The notes beneath the pieces were generated by a model. It was not told the DNA's origin, made no database searches, and was given only the letters and a program-made list of their open reading frames with translations. A stretch of DNA of 17,379 nt from UMGS1124 sp045613165 (GTDB taxonomy: Bacteria > Bacillota_I > Bacilli_A > RF39 > UBA660), in contig JAZLAK010000042.1 of NCBI GenBank assembly GCA_045613165.1, positions 1 through 17,379 on the forward strand, given 5' to 3'. Positions 11,431 to 17,379 of this stretch are shown one piece after another. The position numbers were made by a program, and so were the translations under genes. Within the stretch, counting starts at the first letter, position 1; each line of letters begins with the position of its first letter.

Positions 11431-13038
11431 ATGAAGAAAAAAATAATATTTAGTATATTAATAGAACTAATAGTAATGAGTTTATACTACTATATAGTTT
11501 TACCACCAATTAATATAACTAGTCCAGATTTTTGGAGTTTTGTAATTTTATTTTTAGTAACTTTACTAATTATAATTACACTTAATAATTTAACAGGTGG
11601 AATAAAATCTATATTTACTAAAAAAAGAATAACAGATTATTCAAAAGGAATGATAATACTTATAGGTTTAATTTTAATCATTGTATTTGGTATGTCAGTA
11701 GTGAATTTCTTTTGTTCTCCATTATTTAATGCAAAAAGTTATTCAAAGAGAATTGTAATAGATGAAACAGGAAACTTTACTGAAGAAATAGAAAAAGTTA
11801 ATTTTAACACTTTACCATTACTAGATAGAGAGTCAAGTGAGAAACTTGGAGATAGAGTAATGGGACAAATGAGTGACTTAGTAAGTCAATTTTATGTTTC
11901 TGATCAATATACACAAATAAATTATAATAATGATATATTAAGAGTAACATCTTTAGAATATGCAGATATAATTAAATGGTTTTCAAATAGAAGAGAAGGA
12001 ATAAAAGCATACATTACAGTTAACTCAGTTGATGGTGAAGCAAAATTAGTAAAAATAGATAAAGGTATGAAATATATGCCAAGTGCATACTTCAACGAAA
12101 ACTTATTAAGAAAACTAAGATTCAAATATCCAACAACTATATTTGGAGAATCTAAATTTGAAATAGATAATGAAGGAAATCCATATTGGATAACTCCAAC
12201 AATTAAATATACAGGAGTAGGTTTAAAAACAAAAATAACTGGAGTTGTTATATTTAACCCTATAACTGGTGAATCAAAAAAATACAAAATAGATAATGTA
12301 CCAACTTGGGTAGATAACGCTTATGATGCTGAACTTTTAATAGAACAAGTAGATGATTGGGGAACATATAAAAGAGGCTTCTTTAATAGTATATTTGGAC
12401 AAAAAGATGTTGTAAACACAACTGAAGGTTATAACTATTTGGCAATGAATGATGATATCTATATGTACACTGGAATTACTTCAGTATTGGCTGATGAATC
12501 AAACTTAGGGTTTATCTTATCTAATATGAGAACAGGAGAAACAATATTCTATAGTGTACCAGGAGCAGAAGAATATAGTGCAATGCGTTCAGCAGAAGGA
12601 CAAGTACAACAAATGAAATATACATCAACATTCCCATTATTAATAAACTTAAATAATAAACCAACTTACTTAGTAAGTTTAAAAGATGCAGCAGGATTAG
12701 TAAAGATGTATGGTTTTATAGATGTTGCTGATTATCAAAAAGTAGTTGTTACTGATGCCTCAAAAGGTATAGAAGTAGCAGCTCAAAACTATTTAAATAA
12801 TAATGAAGAAGAAATTAAAGATGATACTTTAGTAAAAGAAACAATTAAAATTAAAGAAATAAATACAATAGTAAAATCAGGAAATACTTATTATTACATA
12901 AAAGATGAAAATGATAAAAAGTATAAAGTATCAATAAGTGTAAATGATGAATTACCATTTATCAAACAAGATGATAGTATAACAATAGGTTACTATAATA
13001 TAAAACAAGAAATAATAGAAATAAAAAAATTATATTAA
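11431..13038 (+). CDS. Uncharacterised membrane-anchored protein, three N-terminal helices
   Basis: A 535-residue protein with three predicted membrane segments (about residues 5-24, 34-51 and 73-94) followed by a large soluble part (95-535), probably outside the cell. From memory the pattern M-R-S-A-E-G-Q-V-Q-Q (386-395) followed by T-F-P-L-L-I-N-L-N-N-K-P-T-Y-L-V occurs in a widespread uncharacterised group of Firmicutes membrane proteins; no function is known to me. Other visible pieces are F-N-P-I-T-G-E-S-K-K-Y (about 275-285), Y-M-Y-T-G-I-T-S-V near 346-354 and a short beta-rich tail rich in Lys/Ile. The ATG at 11431 has AAGGTGA upstream. tex follows after 31 nt, but an AT-only hairpin lies between. 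Confidence 0.8.
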   Translation: MKKKIIFSILIELIVMSLYYYIVLPPINITSPDFWSFVILFLVTLLIIITLNNLTGGIKSIFTKKRITDYSKGMIILIGLILIIVFGMSVVNFFCSPLFNAKSYSKRIVIDETGNFTEEIEKVNFNTLPLLDRESSEKLGDRVMGQMSDLVSQFYVSDQYTQINYNNDILRVTSLEYADIIKWFSNRREGIKAYITVNSVDGEAKLVKIDKGMKYMPSAYFNENLLRKLRFKYPTTIFGESKFEIDNEGNPYWITPTIKYTGVGLKTKITGVVIFNPITGESKKYKIDNVPTWVDNAYDAELLIEQVDDWGTYKRGFFNSIFGQKDVVNTTEGYNYLAMNDDIYMYTGITSVLADESNLGFILSNMRTGETIFYSVPGAEEYSAMRSAEGQVQQMKYTSTFPLLINLNNKPTYLVSLKDAAGLVKMYGFIDVADYQKVVVTDASKGIEVAAQNYLNNNEEEIKDDTLVKETIKIKEINTIVKSGNTYYYIKDENDKKYKVSISVNDELPFIKQDDSITIGYYNIKQEIIEIKKLY

Positions 13039-13055
13039 TTTTATATAATTTTTTT
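13023..13055 (+). terminator. AT-only hairpin between the 535-residue gene and tex
   Basis: AAAAAAATTATAT (13023-13035) is perfectly complementary to ATATAATTTTTTT (13043-13055), a 13-bp stem with a 7-nt loop that holds the stop codon. The 3' arm ends in seven Ts. With no G-C pairs it would be a weak terminator at best and may only reduce read-through into tex, whose AGGAGG begins 5 nt later. Confidence 0.4.
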
Positions 13056-13069
13056 AATTAGGAGGAAAC

Positions 13070-15199
13070 ATGAACGAAGTAGTAATTAATGAATTAGTAG
13101 AAAAATTAGGAATAAAGAAAAATCAAATAGAGACAGTTTTAAAATTATTAAGTGAGGGATGCACTATTCCATTTATAGCAAGATATAGAAAAGAAGCAAC
13201 TGGAGCATTAGATGAAAATCAAATAAATGAAATAGAAAAAGAATATACATATTTTAATAATTTATTAGAAAGAAAAGAAACAGTAATAAGATTAATAGAT
13301 GAAAAAGGTTTATTAACTGAAGAATTAAAACAAAATATTTTAAAGAGTGAAAAACTTACTGAAGTAGAAGATTTATATAGACCTTACAAAGAGAAGAAAA
13401 AAACAAAAGCTAGTGAAGCAATAAAAATGGGACTAGAACCTTTAGCAAAAAAAATTATGTCATTTCCAACTAATGGAGATATTGAAACTCTTTGTAAACC
13501 ATATGATTTTGATACTGATGTTTGTGTCGAAAATGCAGGATATATAATAAGTGAATGGATAAGTGATAATGCTTATTATAGAAAATATATAAGAAATAAA
13601 ATTTGGAACACAGGATTAATAGTTAGTAAAATAAAAAAGAATGCTGTAGATGAAAATAAAACATATGAAATATATTATGATTTCAAAGATAAAATTAAAT
13701 ATATGAAGAGTTATAGAACGCTTGCAATTAATAGAGGAGAAAAAGAAGGTATAATTAGTGCATCTTTAGACTATAATAAAGATGAAATCATTGATTTTTT
13801 AGAAAGTAAAATAATAAAAAATGACAAGTCATTTGTAGTTGATATAGTAAAAAATGCAATTAAAGATGCTTTAAAAAGATTAATCTTACCAAGTGTTGAA
13901 AGAGAAATAAGAGCAGAAATGACAGAATACGCTGATGAAAAGGCGATAAATATATTCGGTGTTAATTTAGAAAATCTATTAATGACCAGACCATTAAAGG
14001 GATATAGAGTTTTAGGTTTTGACCCAGCATTTAGAACTGGATGTAAATTGGCGTGCTTAGATGAACAAGGGAATGTATTACACATAGATGTAATTTATCC
14101 TCATGAACCTAAAAACGATCGCGAAGGTGCAATAAAAAAGATTAAAGAACTTATTAGTACTTATAATCTTAATTTAATTGCAATAGGTAATGGGACAGCA
14201 TCAAGAGAAAGTGAAGAATTAGTTGCATCTATTTGTAAAGAACTAAAAGATGTATATTACACAATAGTTTCAGAAGCAGGAGCATCAGTATATTCAGCAA
14301 GTAAATTAGCACAAAAAGAATTCCCTGATTTCGAAGTACAAGAAAGAAGTGCAGTAAGCATTGGAAGGCGTGTACAAGACCCATTAAGTGAATTAGTAAA
14401 AATAGACCCTAAAAGTATTGGTATAGGAGAATACCAACATGATGTAGACCAAAAGAAGTTAACAGAAAATTTAGACTTTACTGTTTCAAAAATAGTTAAT
14501 GAAGTTGGAGTAAACATAAATACAGCATCAAGTAGTATATTAAAATATGTTTCAGGTTTAACAACAACTATTATTAATAAAATCACAAAATATAAAGAAA
14601 AACATATAATAAAAACAAGAGAAGAATTAAAGAAGATTGGACTAACTGATAAAGTTTATGAACAATCAGTAGGATTCTTAAGAATAAATAATGGTGATAA
14701 TCCATTAGATAATACTGGAATACATCCAGAAAGTTATGAGTTAACTGAACATTTATTATCAAAATTAAAATTAGATATAAAAAATATTAATACTAATGAA
14801 TTTAAGGAAGTGTTAAACAAAGCAAATAGCGAAGAATTATCTAAATCATTAAATACTGATATTTATACAATAACTGATATCATAAAAGAATTGTTAAATC
14901 CAGGGCTAGACCCACGTAGTGAGATAGACCCACCAATTTTAAAAAGTGATATTTTAACACTAGAAGATTTAAAAATTGGAATGGAATTAAAAGGAACAGT
15001 AAGAAATGTTGCATCATTTGGAGCTTTTATAGATATTGGTTTACATGATGATGGATTGCTTCATATATCAAAAATGAGTAAAAATTTTGTGAGTGACCCA
15101 AATGAAATTGTATCTGTTGGAGATATAATTACATGCTATGTTGACGATATTTCCTTAGAAAAACACAAAGTTTCATTAACTTTATTAAAAAATAAATAA
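13070..15199 (+). CDS. tex: Tex-family RNA-binding transcription accessory protein
   Basis: Tex (709 residues, normal) is a conserved cytoplasmic nucleic-acid-binding protein related to eukaryotic Spt6. The N-terminal helical part has T-I-P-F-I-A-R-Y-R-K-E-A-T-G-A-L-D-E (32-49), the family signature. The YqgF/RNase H-like domain begins at Y-R-V-L-G-F-D-P-A-F-R-T-G-C-K (312-326). A-I-G-N-G-T-A-S-R-E and S-E-A-G-A-S-V-Y-S-A-S follow. Helix-hairpin-helix segments start with V-G-V-N-I-N-T-A-S (479-487). An S1 RNA-binding domain occupies about 635-705 (G-T-V-R-N-V-A-S-F-G-A-F-I-D-I-G). The start ATG at 13070 has AGGAGG (13060-13065). No clear terminator follows before the tRNA promoter. Confidence 0.97.
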   Translation: MNEVVINELVEKLGIKKNQIETVLKLLSEGCTIPFIARYRKEATGALDENQINEIEKEYTYFNNLLERKETVIRLIDEKGLLTEELKQNILKSEKLTEVEDLYRPYKEKKKTKASEAIKMGLEPLAKKIMSFPTNGDIETLCKPYDFDTDVCVENAGYIISEWISDNAYYRKYIRNKIWNTGLIVSKIKKNAVDENKTYEIYYDFKDKIKYMKSYRTLAINRGEKEGIISASLDYNKDEIIDFLESKIIKNDKSFVVDIVKNAIKDALKRLILPSVEREIRAEMTEYADEKAINIFGVNLENLLMTRPLKGYRVLGFDPAFRTGCKLACLDEQGNVLHIDVIYPHEPKNDREGAIKKIKELISTYNLNLIAIGNGTASRESEELVASICKELKDVYYTIVSEAGASVYSASKLAQKEFPDFEVQERSAVSIGRRVQDPLSELVKIDPKSIGIGEYQHDVDQKKLTENLDFTVSKIVNEVGVNINTASSSILKYVSGLTTTIINKITKYKEKHIIKTREELKKIGLTDKVYEQSVGFLRINNGDNPLDNTGIHPESYELTEHLLSKLKLDIKNINTNEFKEVLNKANSEELSKSLNTDIYTITDIIKELLNPGLDPRSEIDPPILKSDILTLEDLKIGMELKGTVRNVASFGAFIDIGLHDDGLLHISKMSKNFVSDPNEIVSVGDIITCYVDDISLEKHKVSLTLLKNK

Positions 15200-15227
15200 A
15201 AAAATTTAAAAAATTTTAAAAAAAGTA

Positions 15228-15255
15228 TTGCAATTTAAGTTTACTGTGGTATAAT
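15228..15255 (+). promoter_or_regulatory. Promoter of the tRNA-Gly/tRNA-Asn unit
   Basis: TTGCAA (15228-15233), 16 bp, then TATAAT (15250-15255) preceded by TG at 15247-15248, so it has both a reasonable -35 and an extended -10. Transcription would begin near 15262, about 12 nt ahead of tRNA-Gly. Confidence 0.82.
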
Positions 15256-15273
15256 TTAAATTGCCTACTAAAT

Positions 15274-15347
15274 GCGGGTGTAGTTTAATGGTAGAGCTTC
15301 AGCCTTCCAAGCTGATAACGTGGGTTCGATTCCCATCACCCGCTCCA
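15274..15347 (+). tRNA. tRNA-Gly (anticodon UCC)
   Basis: The acceptor stem GCGGGTG (15274-15280) pairs with CACCCGC (15337-15343). Discriminator T is followed by an encoded CCA (15345-15347). The anticodon arm CAGCC-TTCCAA-GCTG presents TCC, reading GGA/GGG. The T arm contains GGTTCGATTCC. The cloverleaf is 74 nt including CCA. Confidence 0.97.
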
Positions 15348-15355
15348 ATTTATTT

Positions 15356-15431
15356 GCCTGTTTAGCTCAGTCGGTAGAGCGCACGGCTGTTAACCGTTAG
15401 GTCGTAGGTTCGAGTCCTACAACAGGCGCCA
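15356..15431 (+). tRNA. tRNA-Asn (anticodon GUU)
   Basis: The acceptor stem GCCTGTT (15356-15362) pairs with AACAGGC (15421-15427), with discriminator G and encoded CCA (15429-15431). The anticodon arm ACGGCTGTTAACCGT presents GTT for Asn. The D arm AGCTCAGTCGGTAGAGC and T arm GTAGGTTCGAGTCCTAC are standard. It follows tRNA-Gly by 8 nt. Confidence 0.97.
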
Positions 15432-15441
15432 TTAAGAAATT

Positions 15442-15464
15442 ACAAGTCATTGACTTGTTTTTTT
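15442..15464 (+). terminator. Rho-independent terminator after the tRNAs
   Basis: ACAAGTC (15442-15448) pairs with GACTTGT (15452-15458) around a 3-nt loop, followed by Ts to 15464. It is placed 10 nt after tRNA-Asn. Confidence 0.88.
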
Positions 15465-15526
15465 GTTGATAAAAAAATACATAATGAAATTCCCGAAAAA
15501 GTTAGTAGATTTTTTTAATAATATTA

Positions 15527-15535
15527 TGATATATT
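15527..15535 (+). promoter_or_regulatory. Possible extended -10 promoter for the tandem-domain gene and lemA
   Basis: TG-A-TATATT (15527-15535) resembles an extended -10 element 26 nt before the chosen start. The surrounding sequence is so AT-rich that chance matches are common, and no -35 is clear. Some promoter is needed here because a terminator lies just upstream. Confidence 0.4.
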
Positions 15536-15561
15536 TATATTGTAAAAGGAGTTTAAGATTT

Positions 15562-16356
15562 ATGAGTAAAGAAAAAAAGATAAAAGAAAATAAACAAAAT
15601 GAATTTATTGATCCAAACGATATAAAACCTAGAAAATGGTTGTTAGTAGTATTAATTATAATTGCATTAATAATTATAGTAATTTTAATTAATAAAATAG
15701 TAACTGATAGAAAAAATAGAGAAGACCAAAAAGGTTCATGGGGGATTTTTGATGTAATAAAAGATAACCCTATTAACAATGTTGTAGACGAAACAGTAAA
15801 CGATGTTAATAAAACTTCATTCAATAATACTTTTGAATTTTATGTAGGAACAAAATATGGTTCTAGTGTATCTAGATTAATAGATGAAATAATAACAAAC
15901 AATAAGAAAAATGCTAATCACCAATTAAATGTAGTGTTTGGAGAAACAACTACAACTGACCCGGAAACAATAAAAAATATGAAACAAAATATGAGTGATT
16001 GGGATAAATATGAAGTTTCAGTAGATTATGATGAAAAAGGTTATGCAAATAAAATCACAATAGAATTAAGAGAAAAATATAAAAATACAGCTTCTATATC
16101 TAGTTTTAATGCATTATATAAAGGCTATAATGGAACAAAAATAGGTTTACAAGTAGAACAATTATTAGATTATATAGTAACAAATAATCAAACTAATAGT
16201 GAGCATATACTTACAGTAGTATTTGGAGAGTCGACTACAACAGACGTAGATGCAATAAGAAAATTAAAAAATAAATTAAGTGATTGGTCAGAATATGAAG
16301 TATCTTTATCTTATGACGAAGAAGGATACATTTATCAAATAACTATAGAAAAATAG
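15562..16356 (+). CDS. Membrane-anchored protein with two tandem 82-residue domains
   Basis: A 264-residue protein: a charged cytoplasmic N-terminus rich in Lys/Glu (1-25), one membrane helix (about 26-46), a linker, then two copies of an 82-residue domain (87-168 and 182-263) that fill the rest. The copies align without gaps and share 44 of 82 residues by eye, including N-G/V-G-T-K-x-G near the start, V-V-F-G-E in the middle, S-D-W near position 60 and Y-D-E-x-G-Y at the end. Domains of this F-N-x-x-F-x-x-Y-x-G type are, from memory, repeated in surface proteins of Firmicutes; their role is unknown. The start is ATG at 15562 with AAAAGGAG (15545-15552); earlier in-frame codons lack such a site. 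lemA starts 13 nt after the stop. Confidence 0.82.
   Translation: MSKEKKIKENKQNEFIDPNDIKPRKWLLVVLIIIALIIIVILINKIVTDRKNREDQKGSWGIFDVIKDNPINNVVDETVNDVNKTSFNNTFEFYVGTKYGSSVSRLIDEIITNNKKNANHQLNVVFGETTTTDPETIKNMKQNMSDWDKYEVSVDYDEKGYANKITIELREKYKNTASISSFNALYKGYNGTKIGLQVEQLLDYIVTNNQTNSEHILTVVFGESTTTDVDAIRKLKNKLSDWSEYEVSLSYDEEGYIYQITIEK
15820..16350 (+). repeat. Tandem duplication encoding the two ectodomains
   Basis: Units at 15820-16065 and 16105-16350 are each 246 bp and encode gapless 82-residue copies about 54% identical, joined by a 13-residue linker. Divergence at this level means an old duplication rather than recent slippage. Confidence 0.85.
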
Positions 16357-16369
16357 TGAGGTGAACCAA

Positions 16370-16918
16370 ATGGAAAAAATGGATATCATATATATAATAT
16401 TAACAGTAATACTAGTAATAATATTTATTATATTTGCTAAATACAATAAATTGATTAAATTACAAAATAATGTAAAAAAAGCTAAAGCTAATATAGAAAT
16501 ATATTTACATAAACGATTTGAATTAATTCCTAACTTAGTTGAATGTGTTAAATCTTATTCTAATTATGAAGGCGAAACTTTGGAAAATATTGTATCATTA
16601 AGAAATAGTTTTAATGAACAAAAAGATTTAAGTATTAAAGAAGCAGGAAAAATGAATGATAGTTTAAATAGATATTTAGCTATTGTTGAAAGCTATCCTG
16701 AATTAAAAGCTAATAATCAATACATGAGTTTGCAAAATGAATTAAGAAGTATAGAAGATGAATTAGAATATGCAAGATATAAATATAATGATGAAGTAAC
16801 TAAATATAATACTTCAATAGAAAGCGTACCAACTAATATAATTGCAAGTATATTTGCATTCAAAAAAGCTGAATTATTTAAAACAGATAATAGAGAAAAT
16901 GTAAAAATAAAATTATAA
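16370..16918 (+). CDS. lemA: LemA family protein
   Basis: A 182-residue LemA protein: a membrane helix at about residues 5-23 followed by a long helical-bundle domain. The family core K-R-F-E-L-I-P-N-L-V-E-C-V-K (48-61), P-E-L-K-A-N-N-Q-Y-M-S-L-Q-N-E-L near 107-122, I-E-D-E-L-E-Y-A-R-Y-K-Y-N-D near 125-138 and the C-terminal P-T-N-I-I-A-S-I-F-A-F-K-K-A-E-L-F are all present. The molecular role of LemA is poorly defined; it is often coded near membrane TPM or peptidase genes, which are not seen here. The ATG at 16370 is chosen over GTG at 16361 because AGGTGA (16359-16364) sits 5 nt upstream. It is in an operon with the tandem-domain protein. Confidence 0.93.
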   Translation: MEKMDIIYIILTVILVIIFIIFAKYNKLIKLQNNVKKAKANIEIYLHKRFELIPNLVECVKSYSNYEGETLENIVSLRNSFNEQKDLSIKEAGKMNDSLNRYLAIVESYPELKANNQYMSLQNELRSIEDELEYARYKYNDEVTKYNTSIESVPTNIIASIFAFKKAELFKTDNRENVKIKL

Positions 16919-16924
16919 TAAATT

Positions 16925-16949
16925 GTTCACATATTTGTGAACTTTTTTT
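16925..16949 (+). terminator. Rho-independent terminator after lemA
   Basis: GTTCACA (16925-16931) pairs with TGTGAAC (16936-16942) around a 4-nt loop, followed by seven Ts (16943-16949). Confidence 0.9.
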
Positions 16950-16960
16950 ATTTTAATATA

Positions 16961-16986
16961 AAAACTCACCTAATTAGATGAGTTTT
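16961..16986 (-). terminator. Terminator of the CotF-like gene
   Basis: On the minus strand AAAACTCATCT (16986-16976) pairs with AGGTGAGTTTT (16971-16961) with one G-T pair around AATT, followed by a T-rich stretch. The stop codon of the minus-strand gene (16970-16972) lies within the hairpin. Confidence 0.75.
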
Positions 16987-17305
16987 CTTCTTCGCTACTT
17001 AATTCACTTAAACATTTGTTAAACTTATCATAAGCTTTTTCTATTTTTGTTTCTTCAGCAGTTTCTAATTGATACCAACCTTTTTTAAAAGATAGTTCAA
17101 ATAATTCAGCTTGTATCTTGCTACTAGATTCAAATAATTCTAAGAATAATTTATAAATATTTTTGTTACTAGCTTCATTTAAAGCAGTAGCGTAACTACT
17201 AACTAAATGTTTGTAAGAAATTAATATATCATTTAAAATATCGCTATCATTCATTTTTAAACCTTTTTTAACAGGTGTTTTAGTATTTTTTACAGTTTCT
17301 CCCAT
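16970..17305 (-). CDS. CotF-like spore coat family protein
   Basis: A 111-residue, mostly helical protein. After a Lys-rich start (1-17) it reads M-N-D-S-D-I-L-N-D-I-L (18-28), Y-K-H-L-V-S-S-Y-A-T-A-L-N-E-A-S (31-46) and ends with K-K-G-W-Y-Q-L-E (74-81). This is the pattern of the coat-F (CotF) ferritin-like helical family found in spore-forming Firmicutes. A coat or spore-related role is suggested, but some family members occur outside sporulation loci. The ATG at 17305 has TAGGAG (17318-17313) 7 nt upstream, and that site contains the stop codon of the preceding gene, so the two are co-transcribed. The Ser/Glu-rich tail is unremarkable. Confidence 0.75.
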   Translation of the reverse strand: MGETVKNTKTPVKKGLKMNDSDILNDILISYKHLVSSYATALNEASNKNIYKLFLELFESSSKIQAELFELSFKKGWYQLETAEETKIEKAYDKFNKCLSELSSEEENSSN

Positions 17306-17315
17306 AACATTTCTC

Positions 17316-17379
17316 CTATTCTAAAGTACTTAAGATGTCATTATAATTTTTCATTAAGTCTTTATAGGCTTTATCAAAA
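17316..17379 (-). CDS. 3' end of an upstream gene (partial)
   Basis: The last 20 codons of a minus-strand gene enter from the right edge and end at TAG (17318-17316), reading FDKAYKDLMKNYNDILSTLE. The stop overlaps the ribosome binding site of the CotF-like gene. The tail is weakly like the A-Y-D-K-F-N-K-C-L-S-E-L region of that neighbour, so a CotF-type paralogue is possible, but 20 residues cannot settle it. Confidence 0.6.
   Translation of the reverse strand, partial: FDKAYKDLMKNYNDILSTLE

Noticed and set aside
15204..15220. A/T repeat after tex as a terminator
   Set aside because: It has no G-C pairs and a short imperfect stem; AT content alone explains it. tex may read through into the tRNA unit.
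15463..15561. Longer N-terminus of the tandem-domain protein from codons at 15463 or 15484
   Set aside because: The first codon lies in the T run of the tRNA terminator and neither has a ribosome binding site; ATG at 15562 has AAAAGGAG.
7276..16986. Similar ACTCA-type hairpins at 7276-7297 and 16961-16986 as a dispersed repeat
   Set aside because: Both are simple terminators; the shared bases are few and the loops differ.

Overview
The window is a very AT-rich stretch of a Gram-positive-type (Firmicutes/Bacilli or closely related Mycoplasmatota-like) chromosome. This rests on the Gram-positive form of S12 with its N-terminal insertion, AGGAGG-type ribosome binding sites, consensus sigma-A-like promoters, CCA-encoded tRNA genes, a Firmicutes L10 leader, a YitT-type protein and a CotF-like spore-coat protein. 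All tryptophans seen are TGG, so the standard bacterial code fits. Stops are almost all TAA/TAG; the only TGA stop belongs to a 37-residue membrane peptide gene. The species cannot be named from the sequence.

Layout. (1) 1-2349: rplK-rplA, then a consensus promoter inside the end of rplA, an L10 autoregulatory leader with a terminator/antiterminator pair, and rplJ-rplL with a terminator. (2) 2361-2888: where most Firmicutes carry rpoB-rpoC there are only two small membrane-protein genes (37 and 118 residues) with their own promoter. (3) 2899-7300: the str operon rpsL-rpsG-fusA-tuf behind a strong promoter and a hairpin-rich leader, ending in a strong terminator. (4) 7350-8736: a YitT-family membrane protein, convergent with and overlapping by 8 bp a DUF6512-like membrane protein. 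(5) 8775-10422: a stand-alone AAA+ ATPase resembling only the D1 domain of ClpA/B/C, co-transcribed with a GNAT acetyltransferase, ending in a bidirectional terminator shared with a convergent radical SAM gene. (6) 11350-15199: divergent promoters, then a large uncharacterised membrane-anchored protein and tex. (7) 15228-15464: tRNA-Gly(UCC) and tRNA-Asn(GUU) with promoter and terminator. (8) 15562-16949: a membrane-anchored protein with two tandem copies of an 82-residue domain, followed by lemA. (9) 16961-17379, minus strand: a CotF-like gene preceded in the same operon by the end of another gene.

The most interesting signal is in the translation genes. EF-G has lost the Asp of the G4 motif (NKMG instead of NKMD) and carries a new Asp in the G5 motif (C-A-D-A-L instead of C-G-S-A-F). 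S12 has Ile in place of the near-invariant Pro of its K-D-L-P-G loop, and the L11 N-terminal loop has P-to-T and Q-to-P changes. These proteins meet at the GTPase-associated and decoding centres, so the changes may be connected, although that is inference. The second candidate is the D1-only AAA+ protein, whose pore-loop tyrosine appears to be serine. No insertion sequences, phage genes, CRISPR arrays or origins were seen, and there is no gene-free stretch over 300 bases.
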